Origin: Paracyclopina nana
Lineage: Eukaryota; Arthropoda; Copepoda; Cyclopoida; Cyclopettidae
Length of the DNA stretch: 64,000 nt
Assembly (NCBI GenBank): GCA_019096065.1
Contig: JAGUCH010000009.1
Location: 3,916,001-3,980,000, forward strand
Reading direction: 5' to 3'
Shown: piece by piece, positions 23,145-61,000 of the stretch
How the letters are laid out: every line of letters starts with the position of its first letter
Numbering within the stretch: the stretch's first letter is position 1
Program-made: the position numbers and the translations under genes
The notes under the pieces: model-generated
What the model saw: the letters and a program-made list of their open reading frames with translations, nothing else
Databases searched by the model: none
What the model was told of the DNA's origin: nothing

Positions 23145-26100
23145 TCAATCAGAGCTGCTATGCGAGGATTTGTCCACGGATATATTCTGTTTTTCCTCCT
23201 CGGTCTTTGCTTCATCTCTCTTTTGTGGGTTCATTTCCACGACAGTTTCCACTTTGTTGGATTGAGCCTGCAAAGGGAAGAAAATTTTTCAAGCTTTTAG
23301 CATACCGCATAGTATAACCACTTTTCAAGCAGATGTTTTTCACGTGGCTACTATCAAAATATCTAGCATTGAATGGAGAGTTGCTAGGCTAACAATATTC
23401 TCATATCTAGTAAGGATAAAAAGTCGATTGTACAATCTAGGTTATCTCTAGAAAACGATTAATCCAAGGGGATATCAAGCTTGCTCGTATAAATGTAGCG
23501 TTGCTGTGAACCAGGCAAGCAAAACGGGCAGCTGAAGCTTTAGCTGAAGCTACTGAGCAGCCAAAAGCAAACAAAGTCTGGCTGAATGCGTTTTGTTGCT
23601 GTACCTGAGAATTGCCAACTGCAACTGAAGTGGTGACAGCTCCAGGAGAGGTTGTCGTTCGAGTGATAAGCGTTAATGGCAAGGGTTTGTTTTCCCCGGG
23701 GGATTCCTGGTTCGTGGGGTAGCAGCAGCCTAATTTTGACTTGAAGAAGTTGCCAATCGTTGTCTTGAACTTGTCTCCCACTGAGACGTAGATGAGAAAA
23801 TTGCAGCTCGCGTTCACAATCAACAGCCAGTGGTTGAAGGAGGTGAAGCAAAAGAACCACACTGGAGGCGTGAAATCTACAAGAGAAAATTGTACAATGT
23901 ATTGAAGAAGTGCTATGCAAAGAAATGATATTACCGACTCCGCAGACAATCATGTTTTCGAGCATGAATAATTCGTGCACATTCAGCAGAATCCTTGGGA
24001 AATGGCAGACAAGAAATAGGAACACGATACAGAGAAGAATAGCTGCCAAATTCATTTCTGAAGCCCTCTGCTTGTTCTTCTTCTTCACTCGTTCATGGGT
24101 CATCTAGGAAGTTGGAGGAAAATTGTTATTCTGAAGCAAGTGTGAAAAGCACTTTAAACGCATGCTCATAAGCTCCAAAAACTATGCTAATATTCCACTT
24201 CATTTGAGTGCAAGGCAAGCAACTGTATTTTAACAAAGGCATTTCATCTCATTCTATTGGCCCATTGAAACCAGAGCTTTGAATGTATACCTAGAATGTC
24301 TAATAGGATGCATGCAGCATTTTCAGCTGAATGAGTAGAGATTCTCAGACCAATCAGCAAATCCACAAAAACAAGCTTTCACAGCACTTTGTGAATACCA
24401 GAGCAGTCCTCTGCCAATTGGCTTCATTCACCAAAAATACTAGCGTGTTTTAGCCTGTATTTGTGCCACGTTATGTAAAGTTGGAGAGGAAAATGTAATT
24501 GCGAACACCTCCGCAAGCTCTAATCATATCTTAGTAAGGTAAGTTCACATGCCTGAGCCGGTAAAGAAGATTTGGAAATCGTACTATCAGGTTCCATCTC
24601 ATCAAGATTATATTCATGATTGTATTTGCAAGAAAAATGCCAAAACGTTTTTTCGCTACTGTAATGCATTTAAAAACGAACGTGGCATATTAAGTAATCA
24701 GAGGGGGAAAGGAAAAGCTTGATTGTATAGCTCTCTGCAGGAGCATTGTTTGAAAAAAGTTATTGAACTCGACAGCGAAAATGGGGCAAATGGAATAAAA
24801 AACCTTCTTCGAGTGCTTTTTCTCTATGCTGAACGCATAAGCTAAATATTTTAGCACAATGTAATCCTCTGCAAGCAAACGCATATAAAGTCATAAATAA
24901 GAAAGCTCTCAGTTGTGAATGCCAAATACAGGTCTTTTAGTTTTCAAATCCTGCATCAAGGATAGCAGCCATTTTGACTGACTGACAGACACACCCAAAA
25001 GAAAACTAAGCAAGTTGGGAATTCTGTTATGGCAGCTACAACTTTGAAGATGGGTGGTATACACACTTACTTGGATCCCTCTGAAGATCCCAAAGTTGAA
25101 ATAGATCAGAGCTCCCATGGGAATGAGTCCAGTCGTGATGAGCCTGGTCCAGTTGATGTAGAATCGGATGTAGTCTGGGTCTTCACGTAAGTCAGACACT
25201 CCAAGTCCAATGGCATATTCGATTTCCTGATCTCCAGAGGAATTGGCAGAAGAATTGCTGCTGATTGCTCCAGAATTCAAGGGCGTCCACGTGAACTTGG
25301 TTTCCATGAACTTGGGAATGTTGAGGATCACCGACAAGATCAACACAGGAATAACATAGCTAAAAAAGATGGAAAAATAAATACAAGAAATCAGGGAGGT
25401 TATGTGATATTATGGCAAGATAGTATCTAATACTTTGCTTTGAAACCCTTTGTGACCCAACATGAAGTATCATATAGCCTCGTATCTCCTGCCCTAGAAA
25501 AGGCTATGTATTCTTCTGTATTTGGACATGTAATATCATACTTCTTCTCCCGGCTCTGAATTACATTTGATTATGAATCCCAAAGGCCTTTCTGTCACTA
25601 TATTCACATCAAGAAAGTGGCTAAGACAGCATGAAAGCACATCTTTCCAGCCACTGTACTTTGCAAAATATTGATGTACTTTTTTGATGGATGAACGATA
25701 TTTAACGGCAACAGAAATAAGTCAAGCCACCTAAGAAACATCATTGAAAGATACGAATCATGTCCTGGTATTTTTCGATATTCCACACATTCTGCGTATG
25801 AAATATCCCTTTTGTAAGCACCAACACGTAATATTATCATTGCATGAAAAAATCTGGATTTATCTCAATTGTTCCAGTATATGGCCAAGTAAGCGTTTGG
25901 TCATGCGCGGACTTTTGCAGCCGCGAGTAAAAACTTGGCCTTGTCTTCAGGCAATTGAAAAGAAAATCACGAACAATTGTAAGGATGATTTGCAGACAAC
26001 TCACCATAAAGTTCTCCTTCGAACAGTGTATTTGGCAGTCACATTACGGTAATGGATGGGCTTGCATACGGCGCTGTGCCTTTCATATGCCAAAGCCACC

Positions 26101-27630
26101 GTGGTGAAAATCGAGGCGCAAAAACTGATGTTGTTCAATGGATAAATGATGAAAGGAAACGTGTAGATGAACGTTTCACTTGACCACTTGAATGCCCTGA
26201 AAAGAGTTGCTCTTTCTTGTACTGAGAGTGGAAGGCTTTTGGGGCGGACACTTATAAAATGAAATCTTCTCCACAGACAAATTACTAAGGGACTTATGCT
26301 CTGCTCACCTACCAAGGAAATTTCTTCCTTCCGTTAAATTGCGTTTTACTTAAGCCTCCTATTTCAGAACTGATCTTTTTTACTCACTTTTCATAGCTTC
26401 AATTAGACCACTTTCCGACCTCTTTTGGTCATATGAGCTAGAAGTGTTTTGATTAATCAGAAATACGAAAAGCATTTCGTTTAAGGCTGTCGTAAGATTT
26501 TAAGGAAACGAGGCATAGATGAACACCCTATTAATGGCGGGCAAGAAAATCGGATAATATTTACGTGCAGAGCTGTAATTTATTGCCCTAATTCGATCGT
26601 TTTTCATTCCGGAGTCATGATTAATGCAACAATATATACATACCTGTTGAAAGAGTAGTCCACAATTGCCAAAATGATGAATACTGAGTCCATTGTTGAA
26701 AGAGTTATGAGCAGCTGATTAAAAGAGTTGTACATATCCGGTTTGGAGAGGATGACAATGCTGAGAATGTTGCCAATAAGTCCTATCATGCCTAAAATAA
26801 GAAAGCATCCAATAGAAAATGAGAAGCTAAACATTCACCAGCGCCATCTAGTGATTATTATTATTTGAAGTTTACCAGTTCCAGTGAGAATGACTCCTTC
26901 CATCCAAAAACTGCATGAATGAACTTTGGCTTGAGTATCGTCGTCCCAGTTTCCACAATCAAGGTTTGTCTTGGCATCTAACGAGTCTTCATTACCTTCT
27001 TCAACCGTTGAAGAGTTAGTGCCCATTTCAAGAGGCTCATTTTCCTGCTCCTGAGGAGAAATAAGGACACACTTTTACTCTTGAGGCCATTAAAACCATT
27101 ACATTTATGGTCCATAAACAAGAAAGCCATCAAAATGGCGGTGCGTTAGCGCTGATATTTCTTTAAAAAGTCTGTTTTTCTTAGCATTGATTGAGCATAA
27201 GAGTCTAGCTTTGCTTGTGCGTGTTATGTCAACAATCAGGCCTATTTATTAATTCATCACAATTGCACCATGAATTATGAATGATGCGTGAAACGACAAA
27301 CAACGCAGAAGGCTTTGATTTCTAGTTTTTGCCCCTTAAAATAGTGAAATTTGTTCCCCATTAACACGGTTAAATTTGCTCTCTGAGCCAAAATGCAAAG
27401 CTAACGATGGCAGTATTTGGTTGCGGGTTAATTGGGTACTGTCCTAAAGGATTTTACTGCAAGAATTTGATTTACGTAATTAACATAGTAGTTGACCCGA
27501 AACAAACACTTACCAAGATGGAATCCACTTCTTTTTGAGCATCACCAGATGCTCCTTCACATACTTGGACCAATAAGAGCCCTACCACCAATGACCATTT
27601 GATGGCCTCAACCGACAGGTTGTACTTCAT
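23145..27630 (-). CDS. FMRFamide-receptor-like class A GPCR, 494 aa
   Basis: Eight coding exons, minus strand: 27514-27630, 26876-27050, 26644-26791, 26005-26196, 25071-25359, 23935-24103, 23605-23876 and 23145-23267; phases agree throughout. Exon 1 encodes a signal peptide (MKYNLSVEAIKWSLVVGLLL...CEGASG). Exon 2 is an extracellular acidic tail with an NSS glycosylation site. TM1 is preceded by FWMEGV and contains GLIGNILSIVILSKPDM, close to the Drosophila FMRFamide receptor (LWIEGV...GNIISMIILSRPQM). TM3 ends in YERHSAVCKPIHYR, with ERH in place of DRY. TM4 gives LNIPKFMET, TM6 FLVCHFPRILLNVHEL, and TM7 HWLLIVNASCNFLIY then GDKFK, the usual palmitoylation and helix-8 start. It should sit in the plasma membrane and signal through G proteins to a neuropeptide. 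Subfamily by remembered similarity; the ligand is inferred. Confidence 0.85.
26301..26529 (+). mobile_element. 230-bp MITE, family M1, copy 1 (GPCR intron)
   Basis: Contains TTCCGTTAAATTGCGTTTTA and, near the other end, TTAAGGAAACGAGGCATAGA. It lies between GPCR exons 4 and 3. The same sequence occurs at 34207-34427 (same orientation) and 62911-63144 (inverted). The outer tips read like GGTGTTCAYCTA. Confidence 0.75.
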
Positions 27631-28664
27631 GTCTGGAAGAAAGAAAAAAAAAATTGTGAGATGATTTATAATTTTTGTTTTGCAGTTTTTTATGAAGCAA
27701 TTTGATCAGGCGTTCATTTCCCCTAGTGGCTGGTTATTACGCAGGGTAGGTGGCATTTAATAGCAAAAATGGCTTATTCATGGCAACTTGATGGAAGCAA
27801 ATAATTATTTAGCGACATTATTGGCTGCAGATTGATTTTTGAGGAAATCTTGTAGCAATAATTAAGGAGAAAGTCTCTTTATCCCTTAGAAGCTAATCAA
27901 ATTCCTTTTCTTAATGTAGCCAAGTAAATAGTTAGCACCGAAATTGCGTTACCGAAGAAACGACCCAAGCATTATTGTGCAGTTCTTTAGCTACTTACTT
28001 CGTTCAAATATGTAGCAATTACTGTTTCAATTACTGTTTCAATTGCTATTGTTTTGGTTGGACCAATTGTAGAGTATGTGGTTATTTGGGCATTAAAACC
28101 TTGACTCAAATAAAATGCTCAGTAAACATTGCTCAAGAATTATTTTTTGATATTCTCTGCAAGTATTTAGCAAGAAATTCGCTAAAAAAAGGCGAAGAAT
28201 GTCCAATAACATATTTTCCTGCATTTTACAACATGGGTGAAAACTTCTCTTAAAAAGGTTCTTTAAAGGAGAATTGCTTAATTTGCAGCAAAAATTCATT
28301 ACTCAAATGTAAAGGCACGAATGCATTTATGTTGCACATTTGCATGCCTTTGATCCTTTTTAAAAAGTCCCCATTTAACAACAATTTTTTAAAATGGTTT
28401 TGTCTTCCGCCAAAGACAAACGAACACTTTAGCCATCGACACTTCAAAGCTACAAGCGCAACTGAAGCGTAGTTTCAAACAATTTCATTAGGATAAGCAA
28501 AATACGCACCGTTTATCATACACTTTTATAAAAAGAAAATTTGGCTCGTTATTAACAACTGGTACTCTAAGTTATTGGCCCAATGTGCTAAAATTCACCT
28601 CAAAATTATTCATGTATTTTATCAGGGCTATCTCTAACGAGCAATCCTGACGGAACAAAGTTAT

Positions 28665-29014
28665 ATTTAATCACGAAACTAAATTAAGTTTTTTCGTCCT
28701 CACCTAGTTGGCGCTGCAGTTGCGCTAGAACATGAAAAATGCGGGAAATTTTAACTTCAAATTTGGATTAACTTTGCGCCATCGAGCACTCCCTTCACTT
28801 GCTTACAAGCGCAACCAGAAAAATCCCCAAAAAATTAACCCTGGCTTTTAAAAGAGATTTTGGCATAAAACACAGCTGTCATTGCAAAAACAATAATGAA
28901 AATCCACAGATCTGCCTTAAAATTTCGTCTTGAAGCCTACCACAGCGTTGTCATTCAATTAGTAACAGTGCAGCTGCCCTAAGAGTTCACCTTATTAGTA
29001 TAGATCATCTTGTA
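28665..29014 (-). repeat. Dispersed repeat related to 9690-10060
   Basis: Read on the minus strand it shares GATGATCTATACTWATAAGG, GTGGTAGGCTTCAAGACGAA and TCTGTGGAT with the first repeat, in the same order. Its other end also reads GCGCAACTGCAGCGCC against AGCGCCACCGCAGC. No ORF. Confidence 0.55.
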
Positions 29015-29109
29015 TTTTATTATGATCGAGCGAAGAGAAAATACATGGTAGTTTCATAAACCTTACATAAGTATTCTTTAAAACAAAAAGTCGCGTTACC
29101 TATTTGTTG

Positions 29110-29400
29110 CAATATTTTACTTCGATGCAGGTTGCTCCTTGTAGACCGTCCACAAAGCAATGAAACCGAGGCTTGATTTGCTCGTCGACCTCGAAAGAGG
29201 CCGTTGTCGAGAGGCCGCTAGCGCCTGTTCGACTTACCGATAAAAGGCCAAGAGCGTCGGGAAGTTTTCAGCATTACTTGATGCTTCAGTAGCCCTTGCT
29301 CTCCCTTTTACCACGGCTCTCTCTTTTGTGTCTTGACGAGATTATGCCGAAGGCCCATTGGGCCTAATAAACTTTTATGTTTCTGACCAGCTTGTGGACC
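29110..29400 (+). mobile_element. Possible solo LTR (fossil)
   Basis: A GC-rich island in AT-rich DNA with the order of an LTR: a TATA-like GATAAAAGG, an initiator-like TTTTCAGCATT some 25 bases later, then GGCCTAATAAAC as a polyadenylation signal. No internal retroelement genes and no clear boundaries are visible, so this is a weak call; a host promoter is the alternative. Old, and not coding. Confidence 0.22.
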
Positions 29401-29920
29401 AAAGTTAGCTGGAGACTTTCGCAACATGCTGTTCTATAATAAATCAACACAAGTAGGAAAGTTGAGCTATTCAACATTAATATCCTTCTTAATGTGCACC
29501 TCTGTTCAGCTGTTGCGCGCACACGCAATCAAAAAGCGCGCGCGCAAAAAACGAAAACATTGCGGCTTTCAAAGCTCTGCTTTATGTGAGCAAATCTGTC
29601 AGGAAAATTGATCCTTTTAAAATGGTGCATGTTTGGGTCTTTTTGCAATGCAACGGGGACTATTAAAAATAGACATGTACTGCTACTCAAATGAAAGGAG
29701 AACCACTTTAGTGCCAAAGAGACAAACATGTTTGACCATTCGATACATTTCATTATTCTACTTGGTTTATTTGTCAAAAATAATAATGGTCACATCACAA
29801 CAATTTGTAGTCTTTTTGCCTGGCCTTTTGCACATGGTTAAAAAAAGGCAACGACAAATAATTTGCAATAACGATAGTTGACGCCACATTTTCCTTCCGG
29901 CCATCTTCTTTCTTTTCTCA

Positions 29921-55428
<25,508 letters not shown>

Positions 55429-58011
55429 CTTGATGCTCAACTCTTTTCTATAAAGAAAAAAATATGAGAAGAGGTGTGGAAAAAGTTGGATATGCTATAT
55501 TCCAGCGCATTAATTCTGTCGGCTTTCTCGAAGTTATCGGGGCAAAAGTTGCCTTTGCCGGAGCTGAAATGATGTGCAGTGGCAACTTTTGTAATTCTCC
55601 GGAATTGAGCCAATTATCAAAGGAACGCTTCTGAATACGCTAATTTTGCTAATTTATGGGCTTAGTTCACTAGGCAGAAATTACTTAGATTACCTGGTAA
55701 TTTGTATTTCTCAGCGTAAAGAAACACACTAAAAGAACATATTTTTACGGTGAAACATCTGTGACAAAAGTAGCTAGCACTTATTCCGCAATTATACTAT
55801 CTAAAAGATATGTACATTTCCATCACGTATTGATTTTGGTGAGAGCGGTTTCTAAACAGAAGGAAAATCCCACAAAAAGGATCCAAAGCTTTTACAAACC
55901 GAATGGTAAACCAACCTATTCAGTCTATATAGACGAAGGGCTTTTCTAAAGCTCACAGTACACAGTTTTTGCAGAATCTGGTTGGCAAAAATGGATATAT
56001 CCTCTAAAAGTACACAATGAACTGAAAACTGCGTTCCTCACAAACAGGAGCAAATGGGAAACTGGAGCCAATTTAGTCAATCGACCCATAGCATAAGGGA
56101 GCTCCAACGTCAATGTAGTCAAAGTTCCACAATGTACATTTACTACGCCGAAAAATGGCTGAAAAGACATTTTCTGTCTTGGCCAACGTTGTTGGGCTGA
56201 ACACAAAATTAATTTGAAAATTACACAACCTTTACTAGTTTCATAATACAGGATTTTGTTATAAGACAAAAATTTACCTAGCTGATGGCCTAAGCAATGT
56301 TTCGACGAGAAAAATCTGGCTATGCAGTTTGCCTCAGTAAATTTCGATTTATGAATCACTTTAATTTTGCACACTCCACCAAAACGAGGAAATGATTTTA
56401 AGTTGCATGCTTGAATAATTTACTATGTGCTAAATAAGCCTTGACTCTAAAAAACTGACACATTTAAACTAACTTTTTACCTGATTTGTAAAAAAAGATG
56501 ATTGCCTCCTAAAGTAATCTACAAAACACGTTTTAAAATAAATCTAAAGCGTTTGAAATGTCAAATCGAATTAAAAGATCTTAAAGCAAGCTGAAGCCTT
56601 TCTTCATTCATTACAGCTATTATACCAAAATAAATCTTTAAAATGAACATCAAACGATGAAAAAAAGTTCAAAGTTACCTTAGGAATGAGTAAATCAATC
56701 AAAAACTGAAAAACGTCACTTTTTGGACAAAAGCCAGCTAACATAGACGCTTCGAAAAACCTGTCTAAATCCATATGCGACAAAAGTTGACAATCAAATC
56801 GCACCATTTCAACCCCATCCCCTCAATATGTAAAGGATTAAAAAGATGCAATCTTGCTTACCTTCGAATTGACGGAGCGAAATCTGTTTAACTCACTGAT
56901 AGGCGGAAAGTTTTAACAATCGACATTTTGACGGAAAAAATAATGCACAACGATGACGCCAAAAATGCAGCAAATCGTACAAGTCACATGCTTCAGCTTA
57001 GAAGGCCTAAAGGTCAAAGCGAAAAACTGAGATAATTCAGAAGCAACGGGCAGCAAAATGCTTACGATCTCAGTTTTCTGCTGCTTCAGTTTGTCAGTTT
57101 TGACAGCTGCTGTTGTCAACAAGATCGGAACAATTTTCGTGTAACTCGCGCAACCTTTCTTTACGACTATTACTATTAGTACATAAGTTTTGGTGACATA
57201 GTATTCTGCCGAACAAAATAGGACTTTTTAAGAGACTTGATCAGAGTTTTTTTTGACATGCTGAAGCTAAAGAATCGGCAGAAATAATGAGATGCTTTTT
57301 GATTCCAATTTTTATTACTCGATTCGATTTAAAATCTGAATTATATTATTGTAGGAGCATAGTCGTTGTAGTATATAATGCGTCAAATTTGTAAAACATC
57401 TAGTATGTATCATATAGCGTAAAGTATATGTAGAGTATAAATTTGCATTTTCTATCCTTCTGTGTCAAGGGAATGGGTTTTACTCATGCGCTGGCTTAAA
57501 TAGCTAGGAATGACATATCATGCAGTATCCTAATTAGATAGTATATGTTATTTTAGAGCTTTCTTCGTTTGGCCTAGTGAATATAAGTTTGAATAAAAAG
57601 AGAACACCGATCGTTGCATTCATCAGTTGTGCTAATTCAACAGAGCTATTTCAGCCTCTAAAAAGATCATCATATTATTAAGAATGGTACAATATAATAG
57701 CTGTTATATGGACGGCTGGAATGCCACAGTAATTCGCTAGATTTATAGACATATCAACTAGAATCATCGTACAGAGCAGAAGTCTTGTTACTTTGGAAAG
57801 TCCTTGCTGAAATGCTACGAGCATGTTGAGCATTCCAATGCCACAAACAAATGTATCCATATAGTGACATAGTATATAGGGAATCTTGCCATGGAAGGAT
57901 TAATCCAATTAATAGCTGCATTGCTTTCTCCTTCGATGATTTCTCCTATTATAGCTCGTCATCATTGGAGTGTTGGTCCTGCATTATGTTGCCAGCCTCA
58001 CTGGCATCGGA
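55429..58011. other. Region between the ATP7 start and the TRP-gamma 3' end
   Basis: ATP7 and the channel gene run in the same direction, so this holds the ATP7 promoter and the channel's 3' UTR. On the minus strand AATTCGAAG/GTAAGCAAG at about 56862 is a strong donor and may end an untranslated ATP7 exon. No other exon is convincing; frames at 55946-56374 and 56604-57122 lack motifs. Confidence 0.45.
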
Positions 58012-61000
58012 TCATAACCATCCGGAATTGACCTGAGGTGTTCTGGAACGAAGGCCAGCTGGCACAACCCCTGGCACTGGCGAGGACGAGGATGACAATT
58101 GTAAGCTGGTGTTCTGGTCACTTTTATCCTCGGACCATCCTCGTATTCCCCCACAATTTTCAGCTTTGACGATGGTTTCATGAGAAGACAATGGCGATGT
58201 GGATGATTGTTTTTGAATCGTGTCCATTTCGAGGGCATCCAAAAGTAATGGCTGCTCCGGGTCGTTCATGTCCACGCGGAACGTTCGATGCAGAATCCTT
58301 TTGTTCGAGTCGAGGCTTTTCTGCGTGGCAAACTCGTTTTCCTCCAATAATTGGCCCGCTTTTGAAATGGAGGCCGGAGGTTGCAATTGAGTGGGATTGA
58401 GACATTGGATCGGACTGCGGTTTTTCGAGAATTTATCCGAGCCCTTTTTGCCTTGATTACTTATGCAATTTTCTGCGAGTGAAGCAGACTCGTCCTCGTT
58501 CATGGCGACCGAATCTTTGACATCATTGAGTCCGGACTCCTCTTCACTCTGCGTAGATTGACCGCTCAACTTTCCACCTCTGCTCGAAGAGATCTGCAAA
58601 CAAAAGGAGTCTAGTTTTGCATTTATGCAACAGGAAAAGTTGGCAGGTCTGAAGAGAGGCAAGAAAGTTTGATGCACATAAATTAAGCTACAAGTTAGCT
58701 TTGGTCCTCACTTGAATGAGATTGCTCCATTTTCGGCCAGCAGCAGAGGAGGCCAGATTGTTGGCAGAGCTCGGCTTGTTCAGTTGTCCGTTTTCGGTGT
58801 TGCTATCATTTTTGTCTCCAGAGGAATCGTTGCCAAATCCCATGAAACCGTGAGCCGAGAGTCCATCTCGTGCATTATGACCCGCCAACTTAGCCAGCCG
58901 TGCCAACCTAAAAAAGGGTCTTGAAAAAGACAAGAAAAAAATGACATCACTAGCTGCTGCCAAAATTCAGTGTCGAAAAAAGTAGTTATTTTACAGACAA
59001 GGAATAAGGGGACTTTTTCTAAATAGGCAGCAAGCTACTTGTTGTTGTTCAAACTAAGACGGGATTTTTATCACATTTACAATTTGGCCGATGTTTTAAG
59101 CAAGATATGCAATTATTCATCCTTTTTTTAGTAATTTTTGAGATACCTATTATTTTTTTCTCTGGTTAGGCAGACCACAGCCATGTTTTTTAATGTGTTT
59201 GTTAAGTAAAGCAATTATATTAAAAGTCTATACACATACTATAGCTAGGAAAAAATAACAACATTCAATGGCATGTTTTGGGCACATAATTTCAGATTCA
59301 ATTAGTTCCATTCCCTAGGTTTTCAAGACCGAATAAAAATATAAGGTTTATGCAGGAAGACTGGGGAAAATCTAAGAATAACAAGGATAGCACACTGATT
59401 CAATCGAGTAAAATTGTCGAAAGAGATTTTTAGCTGTTGTATCAATTAAGTAAAATGGCAAGGGCACCACGTCCTAAAATTTTTTCCTTAAAGTGAAAAA
59501 ATATGCACTGTTTTTTGTGATGTGCTTTTGAGTGCCTCATATCATCAAAATGCACCCAAATATATATAGCAAATGTTTAGTTATTGTTGCAGGTCTGTAT
59601 ATGTAGCAGGATTGAAAAATCTTGACATTGACAGGAAATTGTGTGAAATGGGTGTAGATAATATGGATATTATGCAAAGAAGTATGCTGGTAATGACCAA
59701 ATTACTTGGATTACAGCTCTCATTAAATCTTTGTCGATTTCAGTCTGAACAATCTGAGATTGAGTCCCTCTCTCTTAGTGGTAGAAGATCTAGAAGTAGA
59801 AATGGAGTTTGATGCCACCAGGGAGTCGACCAAGGATTAACGCAAAAAATCCAAGCCAAAAGTTTAAAAGCAAATAGTGCATATAAATCAAACAAAAAAG
59901 GCACAGAGGGCTAAAAAAGGATATTTGCTCAGCTGTCGGGTTCCCGCAGAGTACGCAAGTATTACATTTATTGCGAAATTGTCGATTACGCGGTCGGCAG
60001 CGCCATCTATGTAAAGTAAGATTATTCGGGCTTACCTTTGCATGGGCGACTTTTTCACATTGGCCATATCTATGGTGATGTCCGCTGAAGCTATCGTTAG
60101 CGATGATTTCTTGGACAAACTTTGCGGCAACAAAGGATTGCTCACTTGCGAGCTGAGCGTGGGTAAGCCCCCCGCCCCCAGGGGCGTGGTCACACTCCCT
60201 CCAGCACCCCCGCTCGATAAGTTGAAGCCTTTCATTAAGCGTCGCTCTTTCTGCCTGTTTTTCTTGCCTGCAGCACCTGAAAATGTGGTTTATCGGGGAT
60301 TAGGAAAGGACTTTTGATTAATTTCAATCAATGGAATTGTGGCTTGTTAACAATCCCACCTTCTAAGCCATTTCGTAAACTGCAACAGCATTGAAGTACC
60401 GAGCTCTCTATTATCAAATCCTTTGTGCCCAGTTCATTTGTCAGAAATGCCTTGATTTATGAAAAAAATGTGTTATTTTTGACTGCTCTCAACTCGTTCA
60501 TTATAGACCGAGCGACGTTTTTGTGAGTAAATCGGGCTTGTTCGGCCATTTTTAGGATTATTTAGGTGTTACCTAGCTATTAATACGATTGTTGCATCAA
60601 AGTTAGATAAGCTTACCATATTAAAAATATGCCAGTATAAGGACACTAATTAGCGAAATTAGTGATAGTTAATTTGCAAGCTGAATCGAAGGCGATCTAA
60701 TTTTTGGCGTCAGCTGAAGATTCATAAGCCAATTTCAAATCAAGCTTGAAAACACAATTGAACTGGGCATTATGACTGTATGTAGCTACTAAAGTCGCCC
60801 ATAATTCTGAATACACAGAGCCTTTGTAGATCCACTTGACTTGAAGTATCAGACTGTGGCATGGTAATAAAGAATGATTTTTGTTCATGCTTTGTTGGGT
60901 GAATAATGGCATGCTGTCAATAGTCACATCAATGAATATATGAGTATATATGATCACTGACATGCTGCTGCATTGTAGTACGCTTTCAAATACTCCGGCA

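Larger units (their letters stand above)
27631..29920. other. Intergenic region between GPCR and ATP7
   Basis: The 5' flank of the GPCR gene and 3' flank of ATP7 face each other here. No gene seen. Repeated DNA: 28665-29014 (related to the interior of the 9511-10127 element) and a GC-rich block at about 29110-29400 that may be a solo LTR. An untranslated first exon of the GPCR could lie left of the acceptor CTTTCTTCCAG, two bases upstream of its ATG. Confidence 0.5.

Noticed and set aside
23437-23604. GPCR C terminus by read-through of exon 7 (ending FLEIT)
   Set aside because: A CAG/GTACAG donor at 23605 joins in frame to an acidic-basic exon at 23145-23267 with a good acceptor; the read-through tail is unlike a receptor tail.
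59573-59812. 79-aa plus-strand ORF in a TRP-gamma intron
   Set aside because: AT-rich, no recognisable motif and no supporting neighbour exon.
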